46,949 bases of DNA from a virus (IMGVR_UViG_3300033979_000348:1-46949); one strand, 5' to 3'. Numbered from the stretch's first letter, positions 7,305 through 14,279 are shown. Notes: a model not told the origin generated them from the letters alone. Program-made: numbers and translations.

Positions 7305-7329
7305 CATTTTATTATGTGTAATGTATAGT
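7301..7329 (+). promoter_or_regulatory. Sigma-70 promoter inside the sugar cassette
   Basis: TTGACA (7301-7306) and TATAGT (7324-7329) are 17 bases apart. The -35 box overlaps the stop codon of the upstream glycosyltransferase, and the next gene begins 17 bases after the -10 box. It lets the second half of the cassette be expressed separately. Confidence 0.72.
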
Positions 7330-7346
7330 ATAAGTTAAAAGCTCCA

Positions 7347-7931
7347 ATGAAGTTTATCACAGTAAGTAATTTAAATCCTAACCCAGACAAAAGAATTTTT
7401 GTAGTAGATAATTTTTATTCTGACCCTTATGAGGTAAGAAATTATGCACTACAACAAGAATTTATAGAGGATTTGAGATATTATAAAGGTAAGAGAACAG
7501 AGGAAAAATTTTTTGTTCCTGGAACAAAAAAAGCATTTGAAGAAATCATAGGTCAAAAAATAAATGTTTGGGATGAATATGGAATGAATGGGGTTTTTCA
7601 AACTTGTAATCCACAAGACCCATTAGTATATCATACAGATCATCAACAATGGGCTGGTATGATATACTTAACACCAAATGCACCATTTCAAGCAGGAACA
7701 TCTATGTATGCTCACAAAGAAACAAAAGCACGACATGTTTCTGACCCTGAAATTGAATCTGCTTTTGATGGTGGATTTTATGATGGAACAAAGTTTGAAC
7801 TTGTTGATTCTATTGGCAATGTTTTCAATAGGTTAGTTATTTTTAATGGCAAATGTATTCATTCTGCTTCACAATATTTTGGACAAACATTAGAAGATTC
7901 AAGATTATTTCACATGTTCTTTTTTGATTGA
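7347..7931 (+). CDS. Fe(II)/2-oxoglutarate oxygenase-like protein, copy 2
   Basis: A 194-residue paralogue of the protein at 4601-5167. The metal and cosubstrate residues are kept: His96-x-Asp98 (YHTDH), His172 (CIHSAS) and Arg186 (DSRLFHMFFF), together with WAGMIYLTPNAPFQAGT. It differs at the N-terminus and in the loop between the first and second His, so the two may act on different substrates. It is the first gene after the internal sigma-70 promoter. No further specificity can be read from the sequence. Confidence 0.65.
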   Translation: MKFITVSNLNPNPDKRIFVVDNFYSDPYEVRNYALQQEFIEDLRYYKGKRTEEKFFVPGTKKAFEEIIGQKINVWDEYGMNGVFQTCNPQDPLVYHTDHQQWAGMIYLTPNAPFQAGTSMYAHKETKARHVSDPEIESAFDGGFYDGTKFELVDSIGNVFNRLVIFNGKCIHSASQYFGQTLEDSRLFHMFFFD

Positions 7932-7932
7932 T

Positions 7933-9186
7933 ATGAATTACAAGTTTAGTATTATTACACCAGAGCACAGAAAAGAAAACATTCCTTTTTTGATGGAACT
8001 TTATGAAACCATCAAACAACAAACATATACAAATTGGGAATGGATTATATACTTGAATGGTAATTGTAAAGCATCTCATCTTCCTCAAGAATTGAAAGAT
8101 GACCAAAGAATTAAAGTTCGTAATGGAATCACACATCCTAATGTTGGGTTTGTGAAAAACAGGGCATTTAGTTTGGGGTCAGGTGATATTCTTGTTGAGG
8201 TAGACCATGATGATTTACTTTCTGAGGATTGTTTAGAAGAACTTAATAACGCATTTCAAGACCAAGAAGTTGGATTTGTTTATAGCGAAGATCTTCTTTA
8301 TGATATGAGAGGTGATGAATATAAGATTCCTTGGAATCCTGAAAATGGATGGACTTATAAATGGATGAACTTCAGAGGGGAAGATTTTATTAAAATTGAT
8401 ATGTTTCCTGCAACAAGTCACAGCATTGGTATTATTTGGTATGCTCCTGACCATGTTCGTGCTTGGAGGAAAAAAGTATATGACCAAGTTGGAGGACACA
8501 ATCCAGACTTGAATATTTGTGATGACCATGATTTAGTCATCAGAACATACTTACAAACTAAGTTCTGTTTTATTCCAAAAGTTCTTTATTATTATAGATG
8601 GTTGCCTGGAGGAGACAATACTCAACTTCAACGAAATCAAGATATTCAAATTAAAACTTTTGAATTGTTTCATCAATATGGACAACAACTTGCAGAAAGA
8701 GATGCTGAACTAAATGGGTTGATGAAGGTTGATATTGGTGGAGGATTATTCCCAAGACCAGGATATACTACAATTGATCAGGAAGGTGCAGACATCACAT
8801 GCGATTTGAATGATGGTATACCATTGCCAGATAATAGTGTTGGTGTTATCAATGCAAGTCATGTCATTGAGCATTTAAAAGACCCAATCAAAACTATGTC
8901 TGAAATTCATAGAGTTTTATGTGATGGAGGTTGGGCATTTATTGAAGTTCCTTCTACTGATGGTAGAGGAGCATGGCAAGACCCAACACATGTAAGCTAT
9001 TGGAATGAAAATAGTTTTTGGTATTACACAAGAGCAGATAAAGCACAATATATAAGAAACACCACAATTAGATTTCAAGAATTTAGACTTGAAACTACTT
9101 GGTGGGAAAACAATGTTGCAGTAACTACAGCATGGTTATGTGCCATAAAATCAGATAAAAAACGTCCACATCCAGTAAGAATCTAA
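7933..9186 (+). CDS. Fused GT2 glycosyltransferase and SAM-dependent methyltransferase
   Basis: A 417-residue two-domain protein. Residues about 1-230 are a GT2 glycosyltransferase (FSIITPEHRKENIPFL at the N-terminus, ILVEVDHDDLLSEDC with the DxD motif, and NICDDHDLVIRTYL in the acceptor half). Residues about 263-410 are a class I methyltransferase: VDIGGGLFPRPGYTTID (motif I), CDLNDGIPLPDNSVGVI, HVIEHLKDP, and GGWAFIEVPS. The frame is continuous. The enzyme probably adds a sugar and methylates it or its neighbour. The start is the ATG at 7933, just after the upstream stop, rather than an in-frame TTG at 7924. Confidence 0.82.
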   Translation: MNYKFSIITPEHRKENIPFLMELYETIKQQTYTNWEWIIYLNGNCKASHLPQELKDDQRIKVRNGITHPNVGFVKNRAFSLGSGDILVEVDHDDLLSEDCLEELNNAFQDQEVGFVYSEDLLYDMRGDEYKIPWNPENGWTYKWMNFRGEDFIKIDMFPATSHSIGIIWYAPDHVRAWRKKVYDQVGGHNPDLNICDDHDLVIRTYLQTKFCFIPKVLYYYRWLPGGDNTQLQRNQDIQIKTFELFHQYGQQLAERDAELNGLMKVDIGGGLFPRPGYTTIDQEGADITCDLNDGIPLPDNSVGVINASHVIEHLKDPIKTMSEIHRVLCDGGWAFIEVPSTDGRGAWQDPTHVSYWNENSFWYYTRADKAQYIRNTTIRFQEFRLETTWWENNVAVTTAWLCAIKSDKKRPHPVRI

Positions 9187-9190
9187 GGTT

Positions 9191-9439
9191 ATGAATTTTA
9201 CAGTTTACAGCAAACATGGTTGCCCATATTGTACTAAAGTTATTCAAGTTTTGAATACTCTTAGTGTATCAAAGGGGTATTCAATAAGAGAGTATGTTCT
9301 TGGAACAAACTTTACAAAAGAAGAATTTTATAAAGAATTTGGAGAAGGTTCAACATTCCCTCAAGTTATTTTTAATGATAAACATCTTGGGGGTTGTTCA
9401 GATACAGTCAAATACCTTAAAGAGAATAATTTGATTTGA
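9191..9439 (+). CDS. Glutaredoxin
   Basis: An 82-residue thiol-disulfide oxidoreductase with active site CPYC at residues 11-14, the cis-Pro segment TFPQVIF, and the glutathione-binding GGCSDTVKYL. Full length for a phage glutaredoxin. Phage glutaredoxins typically supply electrons to ribonucleotide reductase, though no reductase gene lies in this window. It follows the sugar cassette by four bases with an AAGG ribosome site, and a late promoter lies just after its stop. Confidence 0.93.
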   Translation: MNFTVYSKHGCPYCTKVIQVLNTLSVSKGYSIREYVLGTNFTKEEFYKEFGEGSTFPQVIFNDKHLGGCSDTVKYLKENNLI

Positions 9440-9446
9440 TGGACTC

Positions 9447-9633
9447 TATAAATAATGACAGTACTCTTCCTGTTAACAGGGGTATAGAGCTAGTCTTAAA
9501 AAGGAGGACTCCAAACAAAAAAACATTCTCAATATGTTTTGAAAGAGTGGTTATTTTTTTCAAACGAAAGATAACCATTTACTTTAATTTTTCCTTGAAT
9601 GTAGGAAAACCAAAGTAATTTAGGAGAAACACT
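9447..9633 (+). promoter_or_regulatory. Late promoter and structured leader before the small membrane protein
   Basis: An exact T4 late box TATAAATA (9447-9454) is followed by about 180 bases rich in inverted repeats: CCTGTTAACAGG (9469-9480, a perfect palindrome), TGGTTAT/ATAACCA enclosing TTTC/GAAA (9548-9577), and TTTTCC/GGAAAA (9589-9609). GTTTTGAAA upstream could pair instead with TTTCAAAC (9558-9565), which excludes the 9548-9577 hairpin. A strong AAGGAGG near 9500 has no start codon at the usual distance. A 59-codon frame from 9439 runs through but has poor protein-like composition. The real ribosome site is TAGGAGA just before 9634. Confidence 0.55.
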
Positions 9634-9858
9634 ATGTTAGCAATAACCCTTGTCTTTACTGTATTATTTGTAATAATGGCAATTGTTTTAGGTGGTTTAG
9701 TTGGTTGGACATTAAATCAATATGTCTCACAAAAACAACCATATACTTATCATCCAGAAATGTTTGATGAAAATGGTGATGTATTAGCAGACGACCTTAT
9801 AGCATTTAGATTTGAAGGTACAGAAAATATGGAAGAGGAAGAAGAAACAGAAGATTAA
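9634..9858 (+). CDS. Small single-pass membrane protein (74 aa)
   Basis: One membrane helix at residues about 4-28 (LVFTVLFVIMAIVLGGLVGWTL), then the cytoplasmic-looking segment YHPEMFDENGDVLADD, and a very acidic C-terminus of Glu. A good ribosome site (TAGGAGA) stands before the ATG. Proteins like this are common in cyanomyoviruses but have no known role (from memory). It is expressed behind a long structured leader with a late promoter. Confidence 0.7.
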   Translation: MLAITLVFTVLFVIMAIVLGGLVGWTLNQYVSQKQPYTYHPEMFDENGDVLADDLIAFRFEGTENMEEEEETED

Positions 9859-9873
9859 TTAATGGAGTTGAAA

Positions 9874-10308
9874 ATGAAGTTGCCACCAGACCAGTTGTTA
9901 TCTGAGATTATTCAAAAGGTATCAAATTGTAAAACAAGAGACGAGAAAATAGAAATTCTTCGTCATTATGATTCCCCTGCTTTGAGAGCTATTTTAATTT
10001 GGAACTTTGACCAAAGAGTTCAATCTGCTCTCCCAGAAGGTGAAGTCCCATACACCCCAAATGATGCTCCAATTGGAACAGAGCATACAAGACTTGTTCA
10101 GGAATGGAGAAAGTTTAACTATTTTGTAAAAGGAGTAACTAATACTCCTCAAGCAAAAAGAGAAACTATGTTTATTCAAATGTTAGAATCTCTTCAAGAA
10201 GTTGAGGCAGAATTAATATGTCTTGTAAAAGATAAGCAATTGCATAAAAGGTATAAAGTTACTAAAGTAGTAGTTCAAGAAGCATTTCCTGATATTGTTT
10301 GGGGATAA
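9874..10308 (+). CDS. DUF6433-like T4-type phage protein
   Basis: A protein of about 144 residues, mostly helical and charged, with the pattern EIIQKVSNCKTRDEKIEIL, then SPALRAILIWNFD, EHTRLVQEWRKFNYFV, and ESLQEVEAELICLVKDK. This matches my memory of the DUF6433 family found in T4-like phages, whose function is unknown. The start chosen is the ATG at 9874, because GGAG at 9864-9867 stands six bases before it and family members begin near this point; an upstream ATG at 9862 would add four residues. Confidence 0.65.
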   Translation: MKLPPDQLLSEIIQKVSNCKTRDEKIEILRHYDSPALRAILIWNFDQRVQSALPEGEVPYTPNDAPIGTEHTRLVQEWRKFNYFVKGVTNTPQAKRETMFIQMLESLQEVEAELICLVKDKQLHKRYKVTKVVVQEAFPDIVWG

Positions 10309-10309
10309 A

Positions 10310-10564
10310 GTGAAAAGTAAAATTAGAGTTATAAAAGAAAATTGTGATTTATCTGCAGCAAAAGATAAATCACTTCCTTTAGATTCTTACATTGTTGAAT
10401 ATGACAATGGTGATGGAGTTTGTATTGATATATCACAAGGATTGCGAGTAGATATTTTTGACCATTATTATGATAGATATGGAAATGTTATTTCTATGAA
10501 ATGGACTGATGGAAGGGTAAATCCAAAACTTTATAGCGAGCAACAAAAGAAAAAGAAAAAATAA
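10310..10564 (+). CDS. Small unknown protein (84 aa)
   Basis: The start is a GTG at 10310, one base after the upstream stop, with a GGGG ribosome site; the longer frame from a TTG at 10295 would overlap the previous gene. The sequence is an alternating charged and hydrophobic beta-type protein (SYIVEYDNGDGVCIDISQG) ending in a run of six Lys coded by A-rich DNA. It abuts speD with no gap. No family is recognised. Confidence 0.6.
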   Translation: MKSKIRVIKENCDLSAAKDKSLPLDSYIVEYDNGDGVCIDISQGLRVDIFDHYYDRYGNVISMKWTDGRVNPKLYSEQQKKKKK

Positions 10565-10891
10565 ATGGGAAAACATTATCTACTAAATCTGTATGGTTGT
10601 TCGTTTGTTCTTCTGGATGATGAGCGCTGTCTTATAGACCTATTGGAAAATGCAGCAGCAGCAAGTGGAGCAACAGTGGTTCAGACTGTATCTAAAAAGT
10701 TTGAACCACAAGGAGTAACTGTACTCTGTTTGTTGTCTGAAAGTCACATCAGCATTCATACTTGGCCTGAAGAAGGAAAGGCTGCAGTAGATGTGTATAC
10801 TTGTGGGGATTGTAATCCTAAGATTGGATGTGATATTATTATACAGCAGCTCTATGCACAAACCCACACTCTTAGTTACATTGAAAGGTAA
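10565..10891 (+). CDS. speD: S-adenosylmethionine decarboxylase proenzyme
   Basis: A 108-residue prokaryotic-type proenzyme that decarboxylates SAM for polyamine (spermidine) synthesis. The self-cleavage site is LSESHISIHTWPEEG: cleavage between Glu59 and Ser60 makes the pyruvoyl group. His65 and Cys80 (YTCGDC) correspond to the processing and catalytic residues of the Thermotoga enzyme. Length is slightly below the usual 115-130 but both termini look complete. It is a known auxiliary metabolic gene of cyanomyoviruses, where polyamines may help DNA packaging or host physiology. Confidence 0.93.
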   Translation: MGKHYLLNLYGCSFVLLDDERCLIDLLENAAAASGATVVQTVSKKFEPQGVTVLCLLSESHISIHTWPEEGKAAVDVYTCGDCNPKIGCDIIIQQLYAQTHTLSYIER

Positions 10892-10893
10892 AT

Positions 10894-10901
10894 GCTAAAT
10901 A
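10894..10901 (+). promoter_or_regulatory. Late-promoter-like box GCTAAATA
   Basis: GCTAAATAAC lies just after the speD stop and 21 bases before the GGAG-preceded ATG at 10922. It resembles other late boxes here (GATAAATAAC at 40199), with two changes from TATAAATA. Confidence 0.4.
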
Positions 10902-10921
10902 ACCCTATATGGAGACTACAT

Positions 10922-11242
10922 ATGCTCTCTACCCAGTATAGACTACGCTTAGAGGCAATTTGTGCAAAGATTGTACAACATGAAGAAGTAAGTCTAGAAG
11001 ATATGATCTGGGCAGAAAAACTTTCAAGAGTTAATAGAACTGCAACAACAATGTTGAGGCAAGCAAGAAGGAAAGCAGAGAATCCTGATATGCAGGAGGG
11101 TGATTTGGACGACTTCCTCAATCAATTAGATATTGGTGGATTAGGTAACGAAAGATTTGGTGTCAATAGATTTAATAATGTAGATGATATTGTAGATTTC
11201 TTCAAAGAAGATAAACCAGAAGATTGGAGACAAAGAGACTAA
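10922..11242 (+). CDS. Conserved cyanomyovirus protein of unknown function (106 aa)
   Basis: The start is the ATG at 10922 (MLSTQYRLRLEAICAKI), which has GGAG eight bases upstream; an earlier ATG at 10892 has none. The protein is helical in its first half (EDMIWAEKLSRVNRTATTMLRQARRKA) and acidic later, with NPDMQEGDLDDFLNQLDIG and the C-terminus KPEDWRQRD. I recall this type in many cyanomyoviruses without a known role. It ends before an intergenic promoter region. Confidence 0.65.
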   Translation: MLSTQYRLRLEAICAKIVQHEEVSLEDMIWAEKLSRVNRTATTMLRQARRKAENPDMQEGDLDDFLNQLDIGGLGNERFGVNRFNNVDDIVDFFKEDKPEDWRQRD

Positions 11243-11261
11243 ACTGTATAAGTAAGTAGGC

Positions 11262-11311
11262 ATAAATTTTTGTTAAGGAATCCTGACAAATACCATACAT
11301 AATGTTAGAAT
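11262..11311 (+). promoter_or_regulatory. Dual promoter region sharing a leader element with psbA
   Basis: ATAAAT (11262-11267), three bases, then TGTTAAGGAAT (11271-11281) repeats the psbA region at 1872-1891 with the same spacing; only the three middle bases differ. A sigma-70 promoter CTGACA (11283-11288), 17 bases, TAGAAT (11306-11311) overlaps it. It serves the 58-residue twin-CX3C gene. Confidence 0.6.
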
Positions 11312-11326
11312 TATGAGGTCATACAA

Positions 11327-11422
11327 ATGAAAGAAATTCTTTGTGATGATATTCTTTGTGCGTGGAGGTCATTATGCACAATCTTATTTCTTACAATCAA
11401 CTTGCATCTTGGAATCATTTAG
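11327..11422 (+). CDS. Possible 31-residue leader peptide
   Basis: An ATG with its own GAGG site opens a frame starting MKEILCDDILCAWRSLC that runs into the next gene in another frame. It contains a 10-base direct repeat ATTCTTTGTG (11336-11345 and 11351-11360). The same GAGGTCAT precedes both this ATG and the ATG at 11374, so the two may be coupled or compete for ribosomes. Expression is uncertain. Confidence 0.25.
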   Translation: MKEILCDDILCAWRSLCTILFLTINLHLGII

Positions 11423-11550
11423 AAAATACAATTAGTAAATTTACTGAGGAAAACGAATTGATGAATGATTACTTTAATTGTTTAATTGAGTGTGATAATA
11501 ATCAACAACAATGTAAAAAAATCTGTAGAGAGATATTAAAACAATTGTAA
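11374..11550 (+). CDS. 58-residue twin-CX3C small protein
   Basis: A helical small protein (MHNLISYNQLASWNHLENT) with two CX3C motifs near its C-terminus (NCLIEC and CKKIC, six residues between), which could form two disulfides in a helical hairpin or bind a metal. The ribosome site GGAGG stands five bases before the ATG; an in-frame TTG at 11356 is a worse start. It is a single-gene unit: dual promoter upstream and a strong terminator nine bases downstream. This isolation suggests high, separately controlled expression. Function is unknown. Confidence 0.7.
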   Translation: MHNLISYNQLASWNHLENTISKFTEENELMNDYFNCLIECDNNQQQCKKICREILKQL

Positions 11551-11558
11551 TGATGGTT

Positions 11559-11584
11559 GGGGGAGTTGCTCTCCCCCTTTTTTT
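11559..11584 (+). terminator. Strong rho-independent terminator
   Basis: GGGGGAG (11559-11565) pairs perfectly with CTCCCCC (11571-11577) around a five-base loop and is followed by seven T. It ends the twin-CX3C transcript. Confidence 0.93.
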
Positions 11585-11613
11585 ATGTTAGAATACCTGA
11601 AAAGAATTAACTT

Positions 11614-11772
11614 ATGAACAAAGAAAGAGTAAAATTAATAGTCAAAAATATGGAACTATTAATTGATTCACTTAAAAAAGAATTAAATGAAACTGAAACT
11701 GAAGATGTAGGAGAACAAATCATAACTACAATTCCTTATGTAGAAGATTATGATGAGGTATTTTCTGGATGA
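11614..11772 (+). CDS. Small acidic unknown protein (52 aa)
   Basis: A 52-residue frame beginning MNKERVKLIVKNMELLIDSL, an amphipathic helix, followed by an acidic half with EDYDEVFSG at the end. No ribosome site is strong. It overlaps the next small gene by ATGA, and the series continues into thyX. Function is unknown. Confidence 0.55.
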   Translation: MNKERVKLIVKNMELLIDSLKKELNETETEDVGEQIITTIPYVEDYDEVFSG

Positions 11773-11948
11773 GACTTAAAAAAATGTTAAAGTTGCTCAA
11801 AGAAGCAACAAAAAATAATGGGTCAATCTATACTCAAGCAGAATTAAATTATATGAATAATCAACTTGAAGTGATTGAAAGCGAATTAAAAAAATTAGAA
11901 CATAGAGACTATAAAGGATTTGGAAAAAAGTATGAAACCAATAGTTAA
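11769..11948 (+). CDS. Small helical unknown protein (59 aa)
   Basis: The frame begins MRLKKMLKLLKEATKNNGSI and continues with a coiled-coil-like stretch (QLEVIESELKKLEHRD) and KGFGKKY near the end. It overlaps the gene before by four bases and thyX by 17 bases. Composition is typical of small cyanophage host-takeover proteins, but no function can be assigned. Confidence 0.55.
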   Translation: MRLKKMLKLLKEATKNNGSIYTQAELNYMNNQLEVIESELKKLEHRDYKGFGKKYETNS

Positions 11949-12573
11949 ATTTGTTAGTGTAACTCCAGATGCAGAAAAGGCTATGGCATATATTGCCAGA
12001 GTTTCTAATCCATCAAATCAGGATAATGACAATTATGCAGGTCTTCTGAAGTATTGTATTAAGCACCAACACTGGTCTGTGTTTGAGCAGTCACACATGT
12101 CCCTTGAGATTGAAACTACAAGGGGAATTGCTGCACAGATTTTGAGGCATAGGAGTTTTACATTCCAAGAGTTTTCTCAAAGGTATGCTGATACAAATCT
12201 TCTTTCTGAACATATTCCTATCCCAGATTTGCGTAGGCAAGACACAAAGAATCGTCAAAACTCAATTGATGACATCTCTGAGTATGTAAAATTAAAACTT
12301 CAAGGAGAAATTTCAGGGCATTTTATTGCATCTAAAAATCTTTATAATCGTCTTTTGGAAGCAGGAGTTGCTAAAGAATGTGCAAGGTTTGTTCTACCTC
12401 TTGCAACACCAACAAGAATTTACATGACTGGTTCTTGTAGGAGTTGGGTACATTACATTCAACTTAGAGAAAAGAATGGGACTCAAAAAGAACATATGGA
12501 TATTGCTCTTGAGTGTAAGAAAATATTCATTGAACAATTCCCATCAGTATCAGAAGCTCTTGAATGGGTCTAA
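11932..12573 (+). CDS. thyX: Flavin-dependent thymidylate synthase
   Basis: A 213-residue enzyme that makes dTMP from dUMP using FAD, NADPH and methylene-tetrahydrofolate. The ThyX signature RHRSFTFQEFSQRY is at residues 72-85, fitting RHR, seven residues, Ser. Further family features are HWSVFEQSHMSLEIET near 47-62 and RSWVHYIQLR towards the C-terminus. Length is normal. The start is the ATG at 11932, not the in-frame TTG at 11920. It supports phage DNA synthesis and is common in cyanomyoviruses. Confidence 0.96.
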   Translation: MKPIVKFVSVTPDAEKAMAYIARVSNPSNQDNDNYAGLLKYCIKHQHWSVFEQSHMSLEIETTRGIAAQILRHRSFTFQEFSQRYADTNLLSEHIPIPDLRRQDTKNRQNSIDDISEYVKLKLQGEISGHFIASKNLYNRLLEAGVAKECARFVLPLATPTRIYMTGSCRSWVHYIQLREKNGTQKEHMDIALECKKIFIEQFPSVSEALEWV

Positions 12574-12576
12574 ATA
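12569..12576 (+). promoter_or_regulatory. Late-promoter-like box TCTAAATA
   Basis: TCTAAATA overlaps the thyX stop codon and lies 22 bases before the next ATG. One base differs from the T4 consensus. Confidence 0.4.
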
Positions 12577-12598
12577 AATTATCTTGAATTTGTAACTT

Positions 12599-12841
12599 AT
12601 GGCATTATATCCCATTATCCATGTAGAAACTGGTGAAAAAAAAGTAGTTGAAATGAGTGTTCATGACATTATGGAATGGTATAAAGACAATCCTGAATGG
12701 AAAAGGGATTGGTCTGAAGGATGTGCAACTCCAGGAGAGGTTGGTGATTGGCGTAACAAGTTAATCAGCAAGAGACCTGGATGGAATGACGTTCTCGAAA
12801 AGGCATCAAAAGCACCTGGATCACGAGTAAAAAAAATCTAA
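12599..12841 (+). CDS. Small conserved cyanomyovirus protein (80 aa)
   Basis: The protein starts MALYPIIHVETGEKKVVEM and carries NPEWKRDWSEGCATPGEVGDW and a basic end (KAPGSRVKKI). The pattern Trp-Lys-Arg-Asp-Trp-x5-Cys suggests a compact fold, but no domain is recognised. I recall close relatives next to phoH in other cyanomyoviruses. It abuts phoH (TAATG), so the two are probably co-translated. Function is unknown. Confidence 0.7.
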   Translation: MALYPIIHVETGEKKVVEMSVHDIMEWYKDNPEWKRDWSEGCATPGEVGDWRNKLISKRPGWNDVLEKASKAPGSRVKKI

Positions 12842-13602
12842 TGGCAAGAAACAGAAGAAGAAACACAGGAGATTCTCCTATTGGTATTGGCACTACAGCA
12901 AGAAACAGGAAAAAGAAAAAACCAATTAGTGCAGAAAGTTTAGTTGATATTCAACCATTAACTGCAAATCAAAAGATACTTTTTGAGTCTTACAAACAAG
13001 ATAAGCACTTGTTTGTTTATGGTTGTGCTGGAACTGGTAAAACATTTTGTGCATTATATTTGGCACTCAAGGATGTTCTTGATGAATTAACACCATATGA
13101 TAAAATTGTTATTGTAAGGTCACTTGTGTCTACAAGGGAAATTGGGTTTCTTCCTGGAGACCATGAAGACAAATCAAGTCTTTATCAGATTCCATACAAG
13201 AATATGGTAAAGTATATGTTTGAACTCTCAAGTGATTCTGAGTTTGAAATGCTTTATGGCAATCTTAAGTCTCAAGAAACAGTTACTTTTTGGAGCACAT
13301 CATTCATTAGAGGAACTACTTTAGACAACTCTATTATCATTGTAGATGAAAGTCAGAACCTTAATTTCCACGAGCTTGATTCTATTATCACTCGTGTTGG
13401 TGATAACTCAAGGATTGTATTTTGTGGTGATGCTACACAATCTGATTTAACTAGAAATAACGAAAAGGATGGTATCCTAAACTTTATGAAAATTATTCAA
13501 AGAATGCCTGAGTTTGAATCAATTGAGTTTGGTGTAGAAGATATTGTCAGGTCTGGATTAGTCAAGTCTTACATTGTGAATAAAATGGCAGCTGGATTTT
13601 AA
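12841..13602 (+). CDS. phoH: PhoH-like P-loop ATPase
   Basis: A 253-residue P-loop NTPase with Walker A GCAGTGKT (61-68), IVRSLVSTREIGFLPGD in the middle, Walker B VDESQN (168-173) and FCGDATQSDL, all PhoH hallmarks. The first 35 residues are basic (MARNRRRNTG, RNRKKKK) and may bind RNA or DNA. PhoH proteins are linked to phosphate starvation in bacteria and to RNA metabolism; their role in phages is unknown. Overlaps on both sides place it in the replication operon. Confidence 0.93.
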   Translation: MARNRRRNTGDSPIGIGTTARNRKKKKPISAESLVDIQPLTANQKILFESYKQDKHLFVYGCAGTGKTFCALYLALKDVLDELTPYDKIVIVRSLVSTREIGFLPGDHEDKSSLYQIPYKNMVKYMFELSSDSEFEMLYGNLKSQETVTFWSTSFIRGTTLDNSIIIVDESQNLNFHELDSIITRVGDNSRIVFCGDATQSDLTRNNEKDGILNFMKIIQRMPEFESIEFGVEDIVRSGLVKSYIVNKMAAGF

Positions 13603-14279
13603 TGTTTAGACATATTGATATGAATCTTCCCAAGTTAGAAAGGGAAGAAATTGATGGGGTAAGATATTATAAACTACCTGGAGAGGATAAACTTTCCAGG
13701 TTAGTTTCTATTACATCAGTTACAAGTTTTCATAATAGACATATTTTTGAAAACTGGCGAAAGAAAGTTGGAGAAGAAGAAGCAAACAGAATTAATAAGA
13801 AAGCAACAAGTCGTGGTACTGATTTGCACTCTTTAGTAGAAAATTATCTTCTTAATGAACATCTTCCAGAAGTTCAACCAATTTCAAATTTTCTATTCAA
13901 AATTGCTAAGGAAAAACTTGGCAACATAAATAACATTCATGCTCTTGAAAGTTCTCTTTATAGCAAACAGTTAGGCATTGCAGGAACTGTAGATTGTATT
14001 GCTGAATATAATGGTGAACTGGCAGTCATAGATTTCAAGACATCTAAAAAACCAAAACCAAAAAATTGGGTTGAACATTATTTTGTTCAGTGTGCTGCAT
14101 ATGCTTGTATGTTTTATGAAATTACAGGCATCCCAGTTAAGAAACTGGTCATCTTAATGGCATGTGAAGATGGGGATTGCGTTGTCTATGAAGAGTATGA
14201 TAAAATGAAGTATATTAGGTTACTAAATGATTACATTAGAGAATTTGTTCAATCTAAACTACAAGAATATGGAAGATAA
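13602..14279 (+). CDS. PD-(D/E)XK exonuclease (RecB/MGME1-like)
   Basis: A 225-residue nuclease of the PD-(D/E)XK superfamily. Visible catalytic elements: GTDLHSLVE with His76, Glu117 in the helix before the core, GTVDCIAEY with Asp131, and AVIDFKTSKK with Asp144 and Lys146. The order of motifs is that of RecB-type and mitochondrial MGME1 exonucleases. It probably trims DNA ends during replication or recombination. The group it opens (33, 59, DUF1825, 32) supports that role. Confidence 0.82.
   Translation: MFRHIDMNLPKLEREEIDGVRYYKLPGEDKLSRLVSITSVTSFHNRHIFENWRKKVGEEEANRINKKATSRGTDLHSLVENYLLNEHLPEVQPISNFLFKIAKEKLGNINNIHALESSLYSKQLGIAGTVDCIAEYNGELAVIDFKTSKKPKPKNWVEHYFVQCAAYACMFYEITGIPVKKLVILMACEDGDCVVYEEYDKMKYIRLLNDYIREFVQSKLQEYGR

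Noticed and set aside
9439-9618. A 59-codon frame directly after the glutaredoxin gene
   Set aside because: It contains the late promoter and several hairpins, lacks a ribosome site and has an odd Lys/Phe-rich composition. Treated as leader sequence.
11243-11326. Possible glutamine riboswitch (GTAAGTAGG resembles part of the glnA motif)
   Set aside because: The other conserved segments and supporting stems of that motif are not present.
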